From Thiosocius sp963808165 (lineage in GTDB: Bacteria; Pseudomonadota; Gammaproteobacteria; Chromatiales; Chromatiaceae): 64,000 nucleotides of DNA. Position numbers and translations under genes: made by a program. The notes beneath the pieces are model-generated. The model had not been told where the DNA came from, searched no databases, and was given only the letters and a program-made list of their open reading frames with translations. The DNA lies in NCBI GenBank assembly GCA_963808165.1, contig CAWEET010000021.1, positions 310,001 through 374,000 of the forward strand. Reading direction: 5' to 3'. Every line of letters begins with the position of its first letter. The first letter of the stretch is position 1. Of this stretch, positions 24,765 through 34,854 are shown piece after piece.

Positions 24765-24922
24765 GGGCACCTCTAACAATCCATAGATGGCATCTTGAAC
24801 GACCTAATCCGCGCTCTCTGCGTTGAAGACCTTCGCAATAGCCAGCTATTACGTGCGGTCTTCGCCTTGATGTCCCGAATGATGTCGCCCAATCTGCGCA
24901 CCCAGGATTATTAGAGGTGCCC
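24765..24922. mobile_element. 158-bp MITE-like element, copy 2 (inverted relative to copy 1)
   Basis: The length is identical to the element at 665-822, and it is nearly identical in sequence when reversed, with the same GGGCACCTCTAA inverted ends. Flanking tetramers are GTCA (24761-24764) and TTCA (24923-24926), matching at 3 of 4 positions. The rest of the 24477-24996 gap holds no recognisable gene. Confidence 0.8.
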
Positions 24923-24996
24923 TTCAGGCCCGTTCACGCCATCAATCGACGAGGCCGGCCCGTGCCTGCCTGCTCTCTTAGCCTGCGTCGTGCGAG

Positions 24997-26286
24997 TCAG
25001 TCGAAAAGCCAGGCCCAGCTCATTTCGAGTTCGTTCTGGGACATCTCGACGCTGCCGGTCTGTGGCCCGGTGAAGTTCGGGTTCTGCCCGGCGATCTTTT
25101 CATGGAACGCATGAGTATAGGCCAGCGAGAGGCTGTTGCCCTCGTCCAAGTGGTAGGTCATGCCGAGACTCGCATGGGTGCGCACGGTGGCCGGCGCTAG
25201 CACATTGAAAAACGCTTCACCGTTGTCGAACAACTGGTCGGCGTGGCTGAACCCCGCGCGCAACGTCAACGCCGGGCTGTACTGCCACTGCACGCCCAGT
25301 TTCAAGATGTCGATGTCTTCCCAACCGAAGCCCAGGCCGTTGTTCGAACCGAGCAGGTTGTCCGGACCCAGCATGATGTCATTCGGGTTGCTCAGCGACT
25401 TCACCTTGCCGTAGAAGATGCGCTGCCAGTCGGCGACCAGCGTGACATCCGGGGTTGCCTTGAAGCTCACTCCCGCGGTCACGGTTGGGGGCACGTCAAA
25501 GTCGCCATTTTCGGCGAATAGGCCTGCATAGTCGTCAAAGCGCTGCATATACAGGCGCGACTGTGCCGATAGTCCGGCCGACAGCCGCGGGGTAAGCGTC
25601 CCCATCCAGCCGATCCGCACGCCATAGCCCCAGGAATAGTCGTAACCGTTGTTGGTCACCTTGTCCGGCGCGACCGAGAGCCCTCGGAACGGCTCCAGTC
25701 CTTCGGCCTTGAAGCGCTGCACCGCGACGATCGGCATCACCCCGATCGCATGCCGCTCGTTGAGCTCGAGGGCATACGGCACGCCGACGAACAACTGCGC
25801 GAAGTCGACGCCGGTCGGCGAACTGGCGGTCCCGGCCGGATTGTTGAAGTTCCGCCATATGTCGGTGCCGTACTCAGTATTCATGCCGCCATTCGCACCG
25901 AGCAGCACGCCGATGCTGCTGTTGTCGTCGAGCCGCCTGTTCCAGCCGACATGCGGGATCAGGAAGATGTCGTTGTGGCTTTCGTAGTTACCGGCCGGTA
26001 CGCTCGGCGGCGGGGCAACCGCGGCGGCGTTGCCGTCGGCGGTAAAGCCGCGGTCGGGCGCGAACAGTGCGATGCCCAGATCGAAGCGATTACCGACATG
26101 GACCATGCCCGCCGGGTTGGTGGCACCCGCGAGCGCATCCTGCGGCAGCGCCACGCCGGCCCCGGCCAGGCCCTTGTTGGCGGTGCCGAAGCCGGTCGGC
26201 GAATAGCCATTGGTTGCCTGGGAGACGGATGCTGCGGCGAGGAAGGCAGCGGCGAGCGAGTACCTGATCAGTCGGTAAGTGGTCAT
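24997..26286 (-). CDS. FadL/OmpP1/TodX-family outer-membrane hydrophobic-substrate transporter
   Basis: The 429-residue protein has a signal peptide (LAAAFLAAASVSQA) followed by the FadL N-terminal plug segment NGYSPTGFGTANKGLAGAGVALPQDALAGATNPAGMV. The barrel strands include GWNRRLDDNSSIGVLLGANGGM and SAGLSAQSRLYM. The C-terminus is hydrophobic and ends in Phe-Asp (ELEMSWAWLFD). FadL barrels pass long-chain fatty acids or aromatic hydrocarbons by lateral diffusion. It is a single gene; the 26287-26647 gap upstream should hold its promoter. Confidence 0.92.
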   Translation of the reverse strand: MTTYRLIRYSLAAAFLAAASVSQATNGYSPTGFGTANKGLAGAGVALPQDALAGATNPAGMVHVGNRFDLGIALFAPDRGFTADGNAAAVAPPPSVPAGNYESHNDIFLIPHVGWNRRLDDNSSIGVLLGANGGMNTEYGTDIWRNFNNPAGTASSPTGVDFAQLFVGVPYALELNERHAIGVMPIVAVQRFKAEGLEPFRGLSVAPDKVTNNGYDYSWGYGVRIGWMGTLTPRLSAGLSAQSRLYMQRFDDYAGLFAENGDFDVPPTVTAGVSFKATPDVTLVADWQRIFYGKVKSLSNPNDIMLGPDNLLGSNNGLGFGWEDIDILKLGVQWQYSPALTLRAGFSHADQLFDNGEAFFNVLAPATVRTHASLGMTYHLDEGNSLSLAYTHAFHEKIAGQNPNFTGPQTGSVEMSQNELEMSWAWLFD

Positions 26287-26647
26287 GGACGTCCCCTGTC
26301 GACGCGAAGGCGATATGCGAGGGTCTGCATGGTACGAACAAACCGAACCCGTTCCCAGACCCTATGCCATCATCTTGGCACGCAGATGGCCGATGCGCGG
26401 TGCAATCGTGCCGGGTGACCGCGGTTTTACGGTAACCGATATGTCGGCCTGCGGGCGTCGCCGCATGAGGATGCAGCGGGTGATCGTCGGTGATTGTTTA
26501 TCGCGCGAGGAGGCGTCTTGACCTCATCTTGCGATACGGCGCCGCTTGTGCGAAAAGGTTCCTGGGCGGAAACAAGACATTACGCCGGGGCTGCTGTCGA
26601 TCCAATAACAAGCAGCCGAATCAGGTGGCAACTGAAGGAGGCATGTC

Positions 26648-27169
26648 ATGACAAATCTCGTAGTGATTGCGTTCGACGATACCCACAGGGCCGAAGAGAT
26701 GCGATTGAAGCTGCTCAAGATGCAGAAGGATTACCTGGTCGATCTGGAAGATGCCGCGGTTGCCGTGAAGGACGACAAGGGCAAGGTGCGCCTCAACCAG
26801 ATCCACAATCTGACCGCGACGGGTGCATTGGCCGGTGGGTTCTGGGGGTCTCTGCTGGGCCTGATCTTCCTCAATCCTCTGCTTGGTCTGGTAGCGGGTG
26901 CGGCGGCAGGTGCGGCAGGTGGTGCCTTGACCGACGTTGGCGTTGACGACAAGTTCATGAAGGAACTGGCCGAGGGCTTCAAGAATGGCAGTTCGGCCCT
27001 GTTCGTTCTGGTACGAAAGGCGACCCCTGACAAGGTGTTGGCCGAGTTGGAGGGCTGCGGGGGCAAGCTGCTCAAGACTTCGCTGAGCCATGAGGACGAG
27101 GCAAAGCTTCAGGCCGCACTGGACGCGGCAAGACCGGACGCCGAGGCCGGGTCCGAGAGCACCGCCTGA
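26648..27169 (+). CDS. DUF1269 family membrane-associated protein
   Basis: The 173-residue product starts at the ATG 26648, eight bases after AAGGAGG. It matches DUF1269: TNLVVIAFDDTHRAEEMRLKLLKMQ, DAAVAVKDDKGKVRLNQ, then a glycine-rich hydrophobic core (GALAGGFWGSLLGLIFLNPLLGLVAGAAAGAAGGAL) and FMKELAEGFKNGSSALFVLV. The glycine-zipper-like core suggests membrane insertion or oligomerisation. No function is established. An imperfect GC-rich hairpin without a U-tract follows at 27199-27222. Confidence 0.88.
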   Translation: MTNLVVIAFDDTHRAEEMRLKLLKMQKDYLVDLEDAAVAVKDDKGKVRLNQIHNLTATGALAGGFWGSLLGLIFLNPLLGLVAGAAAGAAGGALTDVGVDDKFMKELAEGFKNGSSALFVLVRKATPDKVLAELEGCGGKLLKTSLSHEDEAKLQAALDAARPDAEAGSESTA

Positions 27170-27422
27170 GTGCTGCGGCACTGAGCTTGATACTGCTGCC
27201 CCGGCGCATGCGATGCGCGGGGCGCCGACAGTCCGTTCGGGCAGGTGCCAGCGCCGCGTCCCCGCGAAAGATGCCCGTGCGTCGAGCCCGTCGGGGGGCT
27301 CTTCAATGCCTGCTTGTTCGTCGAGTCAGCCCAGGGGGCAAGCGGCAGCCGCCGGGATCGGCCGGTTGTGCAATCCTCAGCTGCCAAGGAGAGCCGCAAC
27401 CCCGGACTCTGGATCTGCGTTG

Positions 27423-28463
27423 ATGATCTTTTTCGGCCAGTGGCATTTCGCCCGAGCGTTACGCAGCACAGGCGCTGGGTCTCTCGATTCCCCTGAGAAC
27501 ATCCGATCTGGACCGGGGCCACATCCCAGGATCCGCGCCGCAATCCTCGCCTGTCTCGTGTCATTCGGCGCGAAGGGCATTGCGAGTCCCGGCATGGTCG
27601 ACGACTGGGTGCGCGGTTTCGCCGACAGTGAGATCAAGTTCCAGCGCAGCAACTCCAATGTGCCGTTCATCCCGATCGCCTTCGCCGATGTCAGTTTCTA
27701 CAACGACATGGAGGTCAAGGTCGACAACGATACGGTGGCGTCATTCGATCAGTTGACCGTCTCTCAGGCAGCCGCGCTACCGGTCCTTGTTGGACCGCGC
27801 GACGTCTTCGTCGCGGGAGAATGGGTCAGTTGGTCGAGTTTCGACTCGGACTCGGTCGCGTTCGATTCGTTCGATGTCTGGACGGTGGGGTTTCCAGTCG
27901 GGTGGTTGCGCCAGGTGAACCCGGCGTGGCAGGCGGCGGCGTTCGTGATGCCGCTGGGGTCGAGGTCCTCGTTGCCGAATGCCTCATGGAGCTGGCAAAC
28001 CATGGGCGGTGCATTCGGGCGTTTTACCCAACGCGAAGACCTTTGGTGGGCCTTCGGCTTCTTCTTCGATGTCGGGCCCGGTGAGGATACCTACCTGCCG
28101 TATGTCGGCGCGTCGTGGGAGGTCACCGAGCAATGGACGCTGAGTGCGATCATGCCCTGGCCGGCGCTGCTGTACGCGCCGACCCGAGACACCCTGTATC
28201 GTTTCGGAGCATCGCCATCGGGGGCCTCCTGGTCGCTGCGCCAGCCAAGCGGCAAGGTCTCTTTCGACCTCGACAGCTGGGATCTCGGCCTCAGCGCCGA
28301 GCGTCGCATACTCGGAAACCTCTGGGTCTCGCTAGGGGCCGGGGTTGGGGGACTGCGGGCTTTTCGGGTGACGGAGGGGGACTGGCGCGAACCCGAGATC
28401 GACCTCGGGTCGAGTCCGTACATACGAATCGGAATCAATTACCGACCGGCAATAATGCAATAG
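27423..28463 (+). CDS. probable outer-membrane beta-barrel protein (DUF6268-like)
   Basis: The start is uncertain. I used the ATG at 27423; the frame is open further upstream but unconvincing, and the signal-like segment (IRAAILACLVSFGAKGIAS) begins only about 40 residues in. The remaining ~290 residues alternate as beta strands with YLPYVGASWEVTEQWTLSAIMPWPALLYAP and end in SPYIRIGINYRPAIMQ. This resembles the DUF6268 family of outer-membrane barrels. No neighbouring gene is cotranscribed; it converges with the SHOCT lipoprotein gene. Confidence 0.6.
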   Translation: MIFFGQWHFARALRSTGAGSLDSPENIRSGPGPHPRIRAAILACLVSFGAKGIASPGMVDDWVRGFADSEIKFQRSNSNVPFIPIAFADVSFYNDMEVKVDNDTVASFDQLTVSQAAALPVLVGPRDVFVAGEWVSWSSFDSDSVAFDSFDVWTVGFPVGWLRQVNPAWQAAAFVMPLGSRSSLPNASWSWQTMGGAFGRFTQREDLWWAFGFFFDVGPGEDTYLPYVGASWEVTEQWTLSAIMPWPALLYAPTRDTLYRFGASPSGASWSLRQPSGKVSFDLDSWDLGLSAERRILGNLWVSLGAGVGGLRAFRVTEGDWREPEIDLGSSPYIRIGINYRPAIMQ

Positions 28464-28518
28464 CCTGCAGTGGCTCGAGACGATTGTCGCTTTTGCCGAT
28501 GCGGCGCCACGCGACGGC

Positions 28519-28734
28519 CTATTTGTATCTCTTCAAGATCTGCTCTTTGGTCTTGTTGTACTCCTTCTCGGAGATCAGACCCTTCTGGTAGCTTGCATCG
28601 AGGTCCATCAGTTCCTGACCGATGGTGGAATTCGAGGACTGGATGGTGTTTTTCGCACCGCCACCACCGCAGGCCCCGAGGCCGAGGGTGCAGACAAGCA
28701 AGATTGCTGTTTTTGTAACCGAACTACTCTTCAT
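28519..28734 (-). CDS. SHOCT-domain small lipoprotein
   Basis: I chose the ATG at 28734 (MKSSSVTK); the longer upstream frame has no signal sequence. The 71-residue product has a lipobox (LGLGAC, Cys22), a short GGGG linker and a C-terminal SHOCT motif (QELMDLDASYQKGLISEKEYNKTKEQIL). SHOCT segments are short paired helices often found at the ends of membrane or secreted proteins, probably for oligomerisation. Confidence 0.82.
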   Translation of the reverse strand: MKSSSVTKTAILLVCTLGLGACGGGGAKNTIQSSNSTIGQELMDLDASYQKGLISEKEYNKTKEQILKRYK

Positions 28735-28955
28735 TCTGGGGTTCTCCAACGGGCTGCGAGTGACGAACAAAGCCCAGTGCCAGACTCTGCTCACCGATGT
28801 TGAGTGTGATTTTGCGCCACAACTCGATCGCGCGTCCATAGCGCGCGTTGACCTTGGCCGCCGGCTGACACAATACTGTCGTCGGCCGCAACCGCTCAAA
28901 GGCGGTGGGCTTATGTTCAGCGGCGCGAAAAAGGTTGACCAGATCGGGATAACAG

Positions 28956-29327
28956 ATGATCAGACTCATTCAGTGCGTGCGGCGCAAGCCGGAACTCTCG
29001 GTGGACGAGTTTCGGCGTCACTGGCAAAACTATCAGCAGGCCTATAAAGAGCTGGCGGTCGCCACGGAGGCACGCCGTTTCGCTGTGAGTTTCGGCCTGA
29101 AGATTCCGTACAACGCATCCATCCAGGAAATGCGCGGCACACTCGAACCGTTCGATGCAATCCTGGAGGTCTGGTGGGACAGTGGGGCGCAGCTCGACGG
29201 AATCGAAGAGAGGCCGGACATCGGGCAGCGCATCGACGATACCCGCCGGATGCAGGCTGAGTTCATGGATCTGGAGGCCTCTAGCATCTTTTTCGCCTCG
29301 GTAGAGACCGATCAGGACCTCGCCTGA
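28956..29327 (+). CDS. EthD-domain (dimeric alpha/beta-barrel) protein
   Basis: The 123-residue cytoplasmic protein begins MIRLIQCVRRKPELSVDEFRRHWQNYQ, the characteristic EthD strand-helix opening (K-x-x-L-S-x-x-E-F-x-x-x-W), and continues FDAILEVWWDS. EthD proteins are small ferredoxin-like dimers related to polyketide cyclases and alkyl ether degradation helpers; substrate and partner cannot be read from the sequence. It converges with the PlpD-like gene, 21 bases apart. Confidence 0.8.
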   Translation: MIRLIQCVRRKPELSVDEFRRHWQNYQQAYKELAVATEARRFAVSFGLKIPYNASIQEMRGTLEPFDAILEVWWDSGAQLDGIEERPDIGQRIDDTRRMQAEFMDLEASSIFFASVETDQDLA

Positions 29328-29348
29328 GTGCCCCATGGCCTGCCGTGA

Positions 29349-31613
29349 TCAGGGGCTGCCGAGTAGCAGGTAGAGTGCATCCGGGGCGCCGTCGCTGAAG
29401 GCGTGTCCCCAGGCCAGGTAGGCCGACCCGAGAAAGGTGTCGGCGCCAAGGAAGATGCTGGCCGATGGCCGGACCTTGCTGCCCCCGTCGACCTCGACGC
29501 CGAGCGAGGCACTGGTGGCCTCGAGCGACCCGCCGACGTACACGCCGCGACCCAAAAGCGATGGCATCGAGGCTATCTTATAAGTATACACCCCGCGAAC
29601 CATGGCAACGTTGTCGCCGAGCAGTTCGTCCAGGCGGTAGCCTGACCCGCGCAGAAAGCCGCCGAGCAGAAACGGGTCGTAAGGGGGGAGCTCGCCGCTC
29701 AGGGTGTCGCCGTAGTAACCGGCAAATTGAACGGCATGGCGGTCGAAGCTCTTGGCGCCCATCAGGAACAGCTCGGTCTTGTTGTACGCGTCGTCCGATC
29801 CCCAGTCGGCCACCGTGCCGAACGTGTTGAGTGCGGCGAGCACGCCGTTGCGCCCGAAATGCGGGCTGTCGATCTGATCGAAGACCAAACGCGCGGAATA
29901 ACCGTACTGGTTCAAGTCATATTCGGGCACGCTCGAGATGATGCCAAAGTCCTCGTCGGCATCCAGCGTTCCGGCAAAGGCGCCGAAGCGTGCCTCGCCG
30001 AATTTGTTTTGCACGCCGAAGTCGAGGTGCGCCCGGGCATGTGAAACTCGATATTCACCGACGCGCCGGCCATCCAGGTAATAGACGACCGGCTCCTTCT
30101 CAAGATCGATGCTGGGTGCGACGAAGGCCCCGGCGGTTAAAAAAACGGGCTGATAGAATTCGCTGGCAAAGGATTGGCGATAGCCCAACTGCACATCGTT
30201 GCGCCACTCCGCGCCAAGCGAGTTGATCCAGGTGCGGCGATGGCTCGCGCTCGCGGTGAAGCGGGTCTCGTCCTGGTCGGTGGCCAGGCCCAGGCCGAAC
30301 TTCAGGTAGTTTGGCCCCCAGGATTTCTCGACGCCCTGTACCTCGACGGTGCGCGAACCCGGTTGGTCGATGATCTGGTAGTCCATGCGCTCGAAATCCC
30401 CGCGCCCATAGACCTGCTCGAGTCGGTTGTTCAGATTCTCGAGGCTGAAATCGGTTTCCGGTTGGCCGCGCAGGTCGACGCCCGGCACCTCGGCCAGTTC
30501 TCGCTCGATAACAGCAGGGTTCACCCGCGAGCCCTGGGTGGCCACCCGGACCTCGGTGACCGGCGGTACCGTCGGCAGGCGGGCCACGACCGATGCCCGC
30601 CAGGTCCGGTATTCCGCATCCGACACCGAAAACTGCCGTAACGCATCGGCCTGGCCGCGCGCTGCCTCCTCGCCGATCTCGATCAACGGCATCGCACCGG
30701 AGAAGTTCGCGGAACTGAAATTGCCCAGCACCGGCTCGATAAGAACGTCGTCCGGCCCGAGCGAGGCGATCGACTGGCGCACGTTCTGTTCCATCAACAC
30801 GTTGATCATCTGCAGCGAGATGCCGAATACTGTGTTCAACTCGTCGCGCGGCAGCAGACCGCTGCCCACATTGACCACGATGACCTGGTCGGCACAGGCC
30901 TCGCGTGCCGCGGCCACCGGCAGATTTTGCAGCAGGCCGCCGTCCACATACAGGGCGCCATCGATCTCGACCGGTGCGATCGCACCGGGTACCGACATGC
31001 TGGCGCGCATCACCTTCACCAGGTCGCCATGTCGAAACTCCTTCATCGTGCCGTCCTCGATGTTCGTGGCCATCGCACGGTATGGAATCGGCAGGCGGTC
31101 GAAGTCCTGGTCGGCGAAGTTGCCCGCGCCGGCCGCCATCTCGCGCAGCAGAAACTCGAACTTGTAGCCTGCGGTGGTGCCCGGCGCCAAAAGCAGATCC
31201 GTACCGCGCTGGCCGAGTTCCAGGCGGAACAGGTTTTCATAATCATCGCGCTTTGCATGGAAGGGCTTTTCGACGCGCGGAGGATCATCGTTAAACAGAT
31301 CGGTCCAGTCGATAGCGGAGAGTCGCTCGGTGATCTCGTCGATCGGAACGCCCGCCGCATAGACGCCACCGACCAGCGAACCCATGCTGGTGCCCGAGAT
31401 GCAGGCGATTGGAACACGCATCTCCTCCAGGACCTTTAGCACACCGATGTGGGCGATGCCGCGCGCGCCGCCGCCGCCGAGCACCAGGCCGATGCGGGGT
31501 CGTTGCGGATCGCCCGGCGAGGGCAAAGGCAGCATGGTCGCGAAGCACGCGAGCAGGGCGAGCGCCGCAAACCTGGCGCGGTGTCGGGCTGCGATGCGCT
31601 GAGGTTTCTCCAC
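29349..31613 (-). CDS. PlpD-like type Vd autotransporter: patatin passenger, POTRA and barrel
   Basis: The 754-residue protein has a signal segment (AALALLACFATMLPLP) and a patatin domain at about residues 38-245. The domain shows the oxyanion hole LGGGGARGIAHIGVL, nucleophile GTSMGSL, and catalytic Asp in VDGGLLQNLPV. A POTRA-like segment follows (about 340-420, GVDLRGQPETDFSLENLNNRLEQ), then a BamA/TpsB-like 16-strand barrel ending DALYLLLGSP. Type Vd proteins export their own phospholipase domain. The layout matches P. aeruginosa PlpD, so a surface or secreted phospholipase is likely. Confidence 0.9.
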   Translation of the reverse strand: MEKPQRIAARHRARFAALALLACFATMLPLPSPGDPQRPRIGLVLGGGGARGIAHIGVLKVLEEMRVPIACISGTSMGSLVGGVYAAGVPIDEITERLSAIDWTDLFNDDPPRVEKPFHAKRDDYENLFRLELGQRGTDLLLAPGTTAGYKFEFLLREMAAGAGNFADQDFDRLPIPYRAMATNIEDGTMKEFRHGDLVKVMRASMSVPGAIAPVEIDGALYVDGGLLQNLPVAAAREACADQVIVVNVGSGLLPRDELNTVFGISLQMINVLMEQNVRQSIASLGPDDVLIEPVLGNFSSANFSGAMPLIEIGEEAARGQADALRQFSVSDAEYRTWRASVVARLPTVPPVTEVRVATQGSRVNPAVIERELAEVPGVDLRGQPETDFSLENLNNRLEQVYGRGDFERMDYQIIDQPGSRTVEVQGVEKSWGPNYLKFGLGLATDQDETRFTASASHRRTWINSLGAEWRNDVQLGYRQSFASEFYQPVFLTAGAFVAPSIDLEKEPVVYYLDGRRVGEYRVSHARAHLDFGVQNKFGEARFGAFAGTLDADEDFGIISSVPEYDLNQYGYSARLVFDQIDSPHFGRNGVLAALNTFGTVADWGSDDAYNKTELFLMGAKSFDRHAVQFAGYYGDTLSGELPPYDPFLLGGFLRGSGYRLDELLGDNVAMVRGVYTYKIASMPSLLGRGVYVGGSLEATSASLGVEVDGGSKVRPSASIFLGADTFLGSAYLAWGHAFSDGAPDALYLLLGSP

Positions 31614-31648
31614 GGGGCCGCCGTTTTACTCCAGGATGAAGTTTCTTA

Positions 31649-31914
31649 GGGCCTGTTAACACTAATCCGGAGCGTGTCGCCGGAGGCCATTTTTTCGCAG
31701 ATCAAGGCGTAACGAGCGCTGTGTAGCAGGCTACATCAGCGAGGTGCAACGCAGAGCTGTGGAAAAATGGCCCCGTCCCTTCGGGTTGCGCCCCAAAATG
31801 GGCCACTCGGTGTTACTCGTCGTTCATTTGGAATGACCAAACTTCACTCCTCGCGCCTTGATTGGCCCATTTTGGGGCAGCAACGACGCGATCCGGATTA
31901 GTGTTAACAGGCCC
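31649..31914. mobile_element. 266-bp MITE-like element with TA duplication
   Basis: Inverted ends begin GGGCCTGTTAACACTAATCC and pair perfectly over about 22 bp, with TA directly outside both (31647-31648 and 31915-31916). The interior encodes nothing. It holds CAAGGCG (31703-31709), a hairpin (GCTGTGTAG/CTACATCAGC) and CAACGCAGAG (31747-31756), the same 54-nt core spacing as in the element at 665-822. The following 31917-32246 region has no recognisable gene and should hold the promoter of the first MoxR operon. Confidence 0.8.
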
Positions 31915-32246
31915 TAGATTAACCCAGCGCGATCGCCCGAGCCATGCATGCATCGGGCAATGTCATATCACTGGTTCAGCCAGTGGGCACAGAACAGCGT
32001 CCCGGCGTGTCTGTTTCGAGGGTGCCTGAAACAGGCTGGCGGAAGTCGAGCCTCTACCGAGCGGGGGGCACCAGGTCGCGCGTGCAGAGTATGCCCGGTC
32101 GCTGTGTCGGGGCAAGCGGGACCCGCCTTGCAGGGTGCGCTGCAAGGGCCAGGCAGCGGTGCGTCGTGAACTCGCTCTGTCATTGGCGGAACGTTCGCTG
32201 CAAACTGTCTGTCCTAGGCGCAGGAAAAAGAGACGGAGATCTATTC

Positions 32247-33269
<1,023 letters not shown>

Positions 33270-33361
33270 AAGATCGTTGGTCGGGAAGCGGGGACAGGTC
33301 GGGCAGTGTTCCCGACGTCGCCGCGGAGCCGAACCCTGGACACACACGCGATAAGCGATAG

Positions 33362-34369
33362 ATGTCAGCGAGTAACCGAAACGCGATTAACGAAGGTACG
33401 CAGATCAGCCTCGCCGGACTGATTGCGTTGCGCCAGGAAGCCGGGCGTCTGCAGCTCGCCCCGCGCGGCAAGGTGCTGGCGACGCGCAGTGGCGGACACC
33501 TGTCCCGATTTCGTGGGCGCGGCATGGAGTTCGACGAGTCGCGCGTGTATCAACCCGGAGACGATCCGCGCAACATGGACTGGCGGGTAACTGCGCGTTC
33601 TGCACAGCCACACGTGAAGCTGTTCCGCGAGGAGCGCGAACGCCCGGTGTGGTTTCTGGTCGATAATCGCCCCGACATGCATTTCGGCACCCGTGTAGCC
33701 TTCAAGTCGGTGATCGCCGCGCAGGCCACCGCGCTGCTCGCCTGGGCTGCGGCCGACAAGGGCGACCGGGTCGGTGGACTGGTGTTCGACGAATCAGCCT
33801 ACATCGAGCGCCGTCCGGCGGCGCGCATGCGTGGACTGTTGCCACTTTTGAACGTGCTGGCGGGTTTCGCCGGTGACCCCGCGGAGCGATCATCGGGCAG
33901 CGAAGGCAGTGGCCTGCCGTCTGCGCCGCTGCAATTGCCGGGTGCCGCTCGGGCTTCGTCCCTGTCCGCCGCCGCCGCACGGCTTGCCCGGCAGGTGCGT
34001 CCTGGCAGCATGGCCTTTCTGGTCAGCGATTTCTCCGGCCTCGGCGAGCGGGATGGTGCCTGGCTGGCACGTCTTGCGGCCGGCAGCGAGCTGGTGTTGC
34101 TGCATGTGTACGATGCGCTGGAGGCGGTTGCCCCGCCGGCTGGGCGGTATCCGGTGATGGATGGCACGAACCGGGCCCTGCTCGATACGGCCGACCCGGG
34201 ATTGCGCGAAAACTGGTCACAGCGTTTCGCCGACCGCGTCGCCTTGCTAGAGGGCATGTGCCGGCGCTATCAGGCGCATTTGATCGGTTTGCGGACGGAT
34301 CGGCCGGTGGGCGAGACCCTCAGCCGTGAATTGCGGCCACGTCTGGCGCGTCTCGGAGGGATCCGGTGA
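33362..34369 (+). CDS. DUF58 family protein, Bat operon 1
   Basis: The 335-residue soluble protein has the DUF58 signature SRFRGRGMEFDESRVYQPGDDPRNMDWRVTARS followed by a degenerate VWA-like fold (VWFLVDNRPDMHFGT). DUF58 proteins accompany MoxR ATPases in nearly all Bat-type loci. An Ala/Ser-rich insertion lies at about residues 178-205. The stop overlaps the DUF4381 start (GTGA). Confidence 0.9.
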   Translation: MSASNRNAINEGTQISLAGLIALRQEAGRLQLAPRGKVLATRSGGHLSRFRGRGMEFDESRVYQPGDDPRNMDWRVTARSAQPHVKLFREERERPVWFLVDNRPDMHFGTRVAFKSVIAAQATALLAWAAADKGDRVGGLVFDESAYIERRPAARMRGLLPLLNVLAGFAGDPAERSSGSEGSGLPSAPLQLPGAARASSLSAAAARLARQVRPGSMAFLVSDFSGLGERDGAWLARLAAGSELVLLHVYDALEAVAPPAGRYPVMDGTNRALLDTADPGLRENWSQRFADRVALLEGMCRRYQAHLIGLRTDRPVGETLSRELRPRLARLGGIR

Positions 34370-34854
34370 GCCCCGACCTAGACCCACTGGCCGGGCTGCG
34401 TGACTATCATCTGCCGGAGGCGGTGTCCTGGTGGCCGCTGGCGCCGGGCTGGTGGTTGCTGCTGGCCCTGCTGCTGCTCTTGGTACTTGCGCTCGCCTGG
34501 TGGCTGCTTCGCCTTCGTCGTTGTCGCGCGGCCGCGCGCCAGGCGGCCGAAGAGTTGAGGGCGCTGCGGGCAGCATTGAGCGAGCAGCCTGACAGCGCGG
34601 CATTCATCCGTGGTCTGTCCAGACTGCTGCGTCGCTATGCGATCACGGCCTTCCCCGGCGAAGCGGCCGCAGCATTGACCGGCGAAGACTGGCTGGCGTT
34701 TCTCGATGCGCATGGCGGAGACGGGCGTTTCCGCGATGGTCCAGGCCGGCAGCTGGTCGAGGCCCCCTATCGGCCGGCAGCGGAAGTCGCCGCCGATGAA
34801 CTCGCCGACCTGGTGCGTGACTGGATCCGGCGCAATCGTGAGGTGTGTCGGTGA
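34366..34854 (+). CDS. DUF4381 single-pass membrane protein, Bat operon 1
   Basis: A 162-residue protein with the DUF4381 opening DPLAGLRDYHLPEAVSWWPLAPGWW, one membrane helix (about residues 27-50), then a cytoplasmic helical domain with FIRGLSRLLRRYAITAFPG and LTGEDWLAFLDAHGG. It starts inside the DUF58 stop and ends inside the BatA start. It probably links the soluble MoxR/DUF58 proteins to the membrane-bound Bat proteins; this role is inferred from context. Confidence 0.87.
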   Translation: MSPDLDPLAGLRDYHLPEAVSWWPLAPGWWLLLALLLLLVLALAWWLLRLRRCRAAARQAAEELRALRAALSEQPDSAAFIRGLSRLLRRYAITAFPGEAAAALTGEDWLAFLDAHGGDGRFRDGPGRQLVEAPYRPAAEVAADELADLVRDWIRRNREVCR

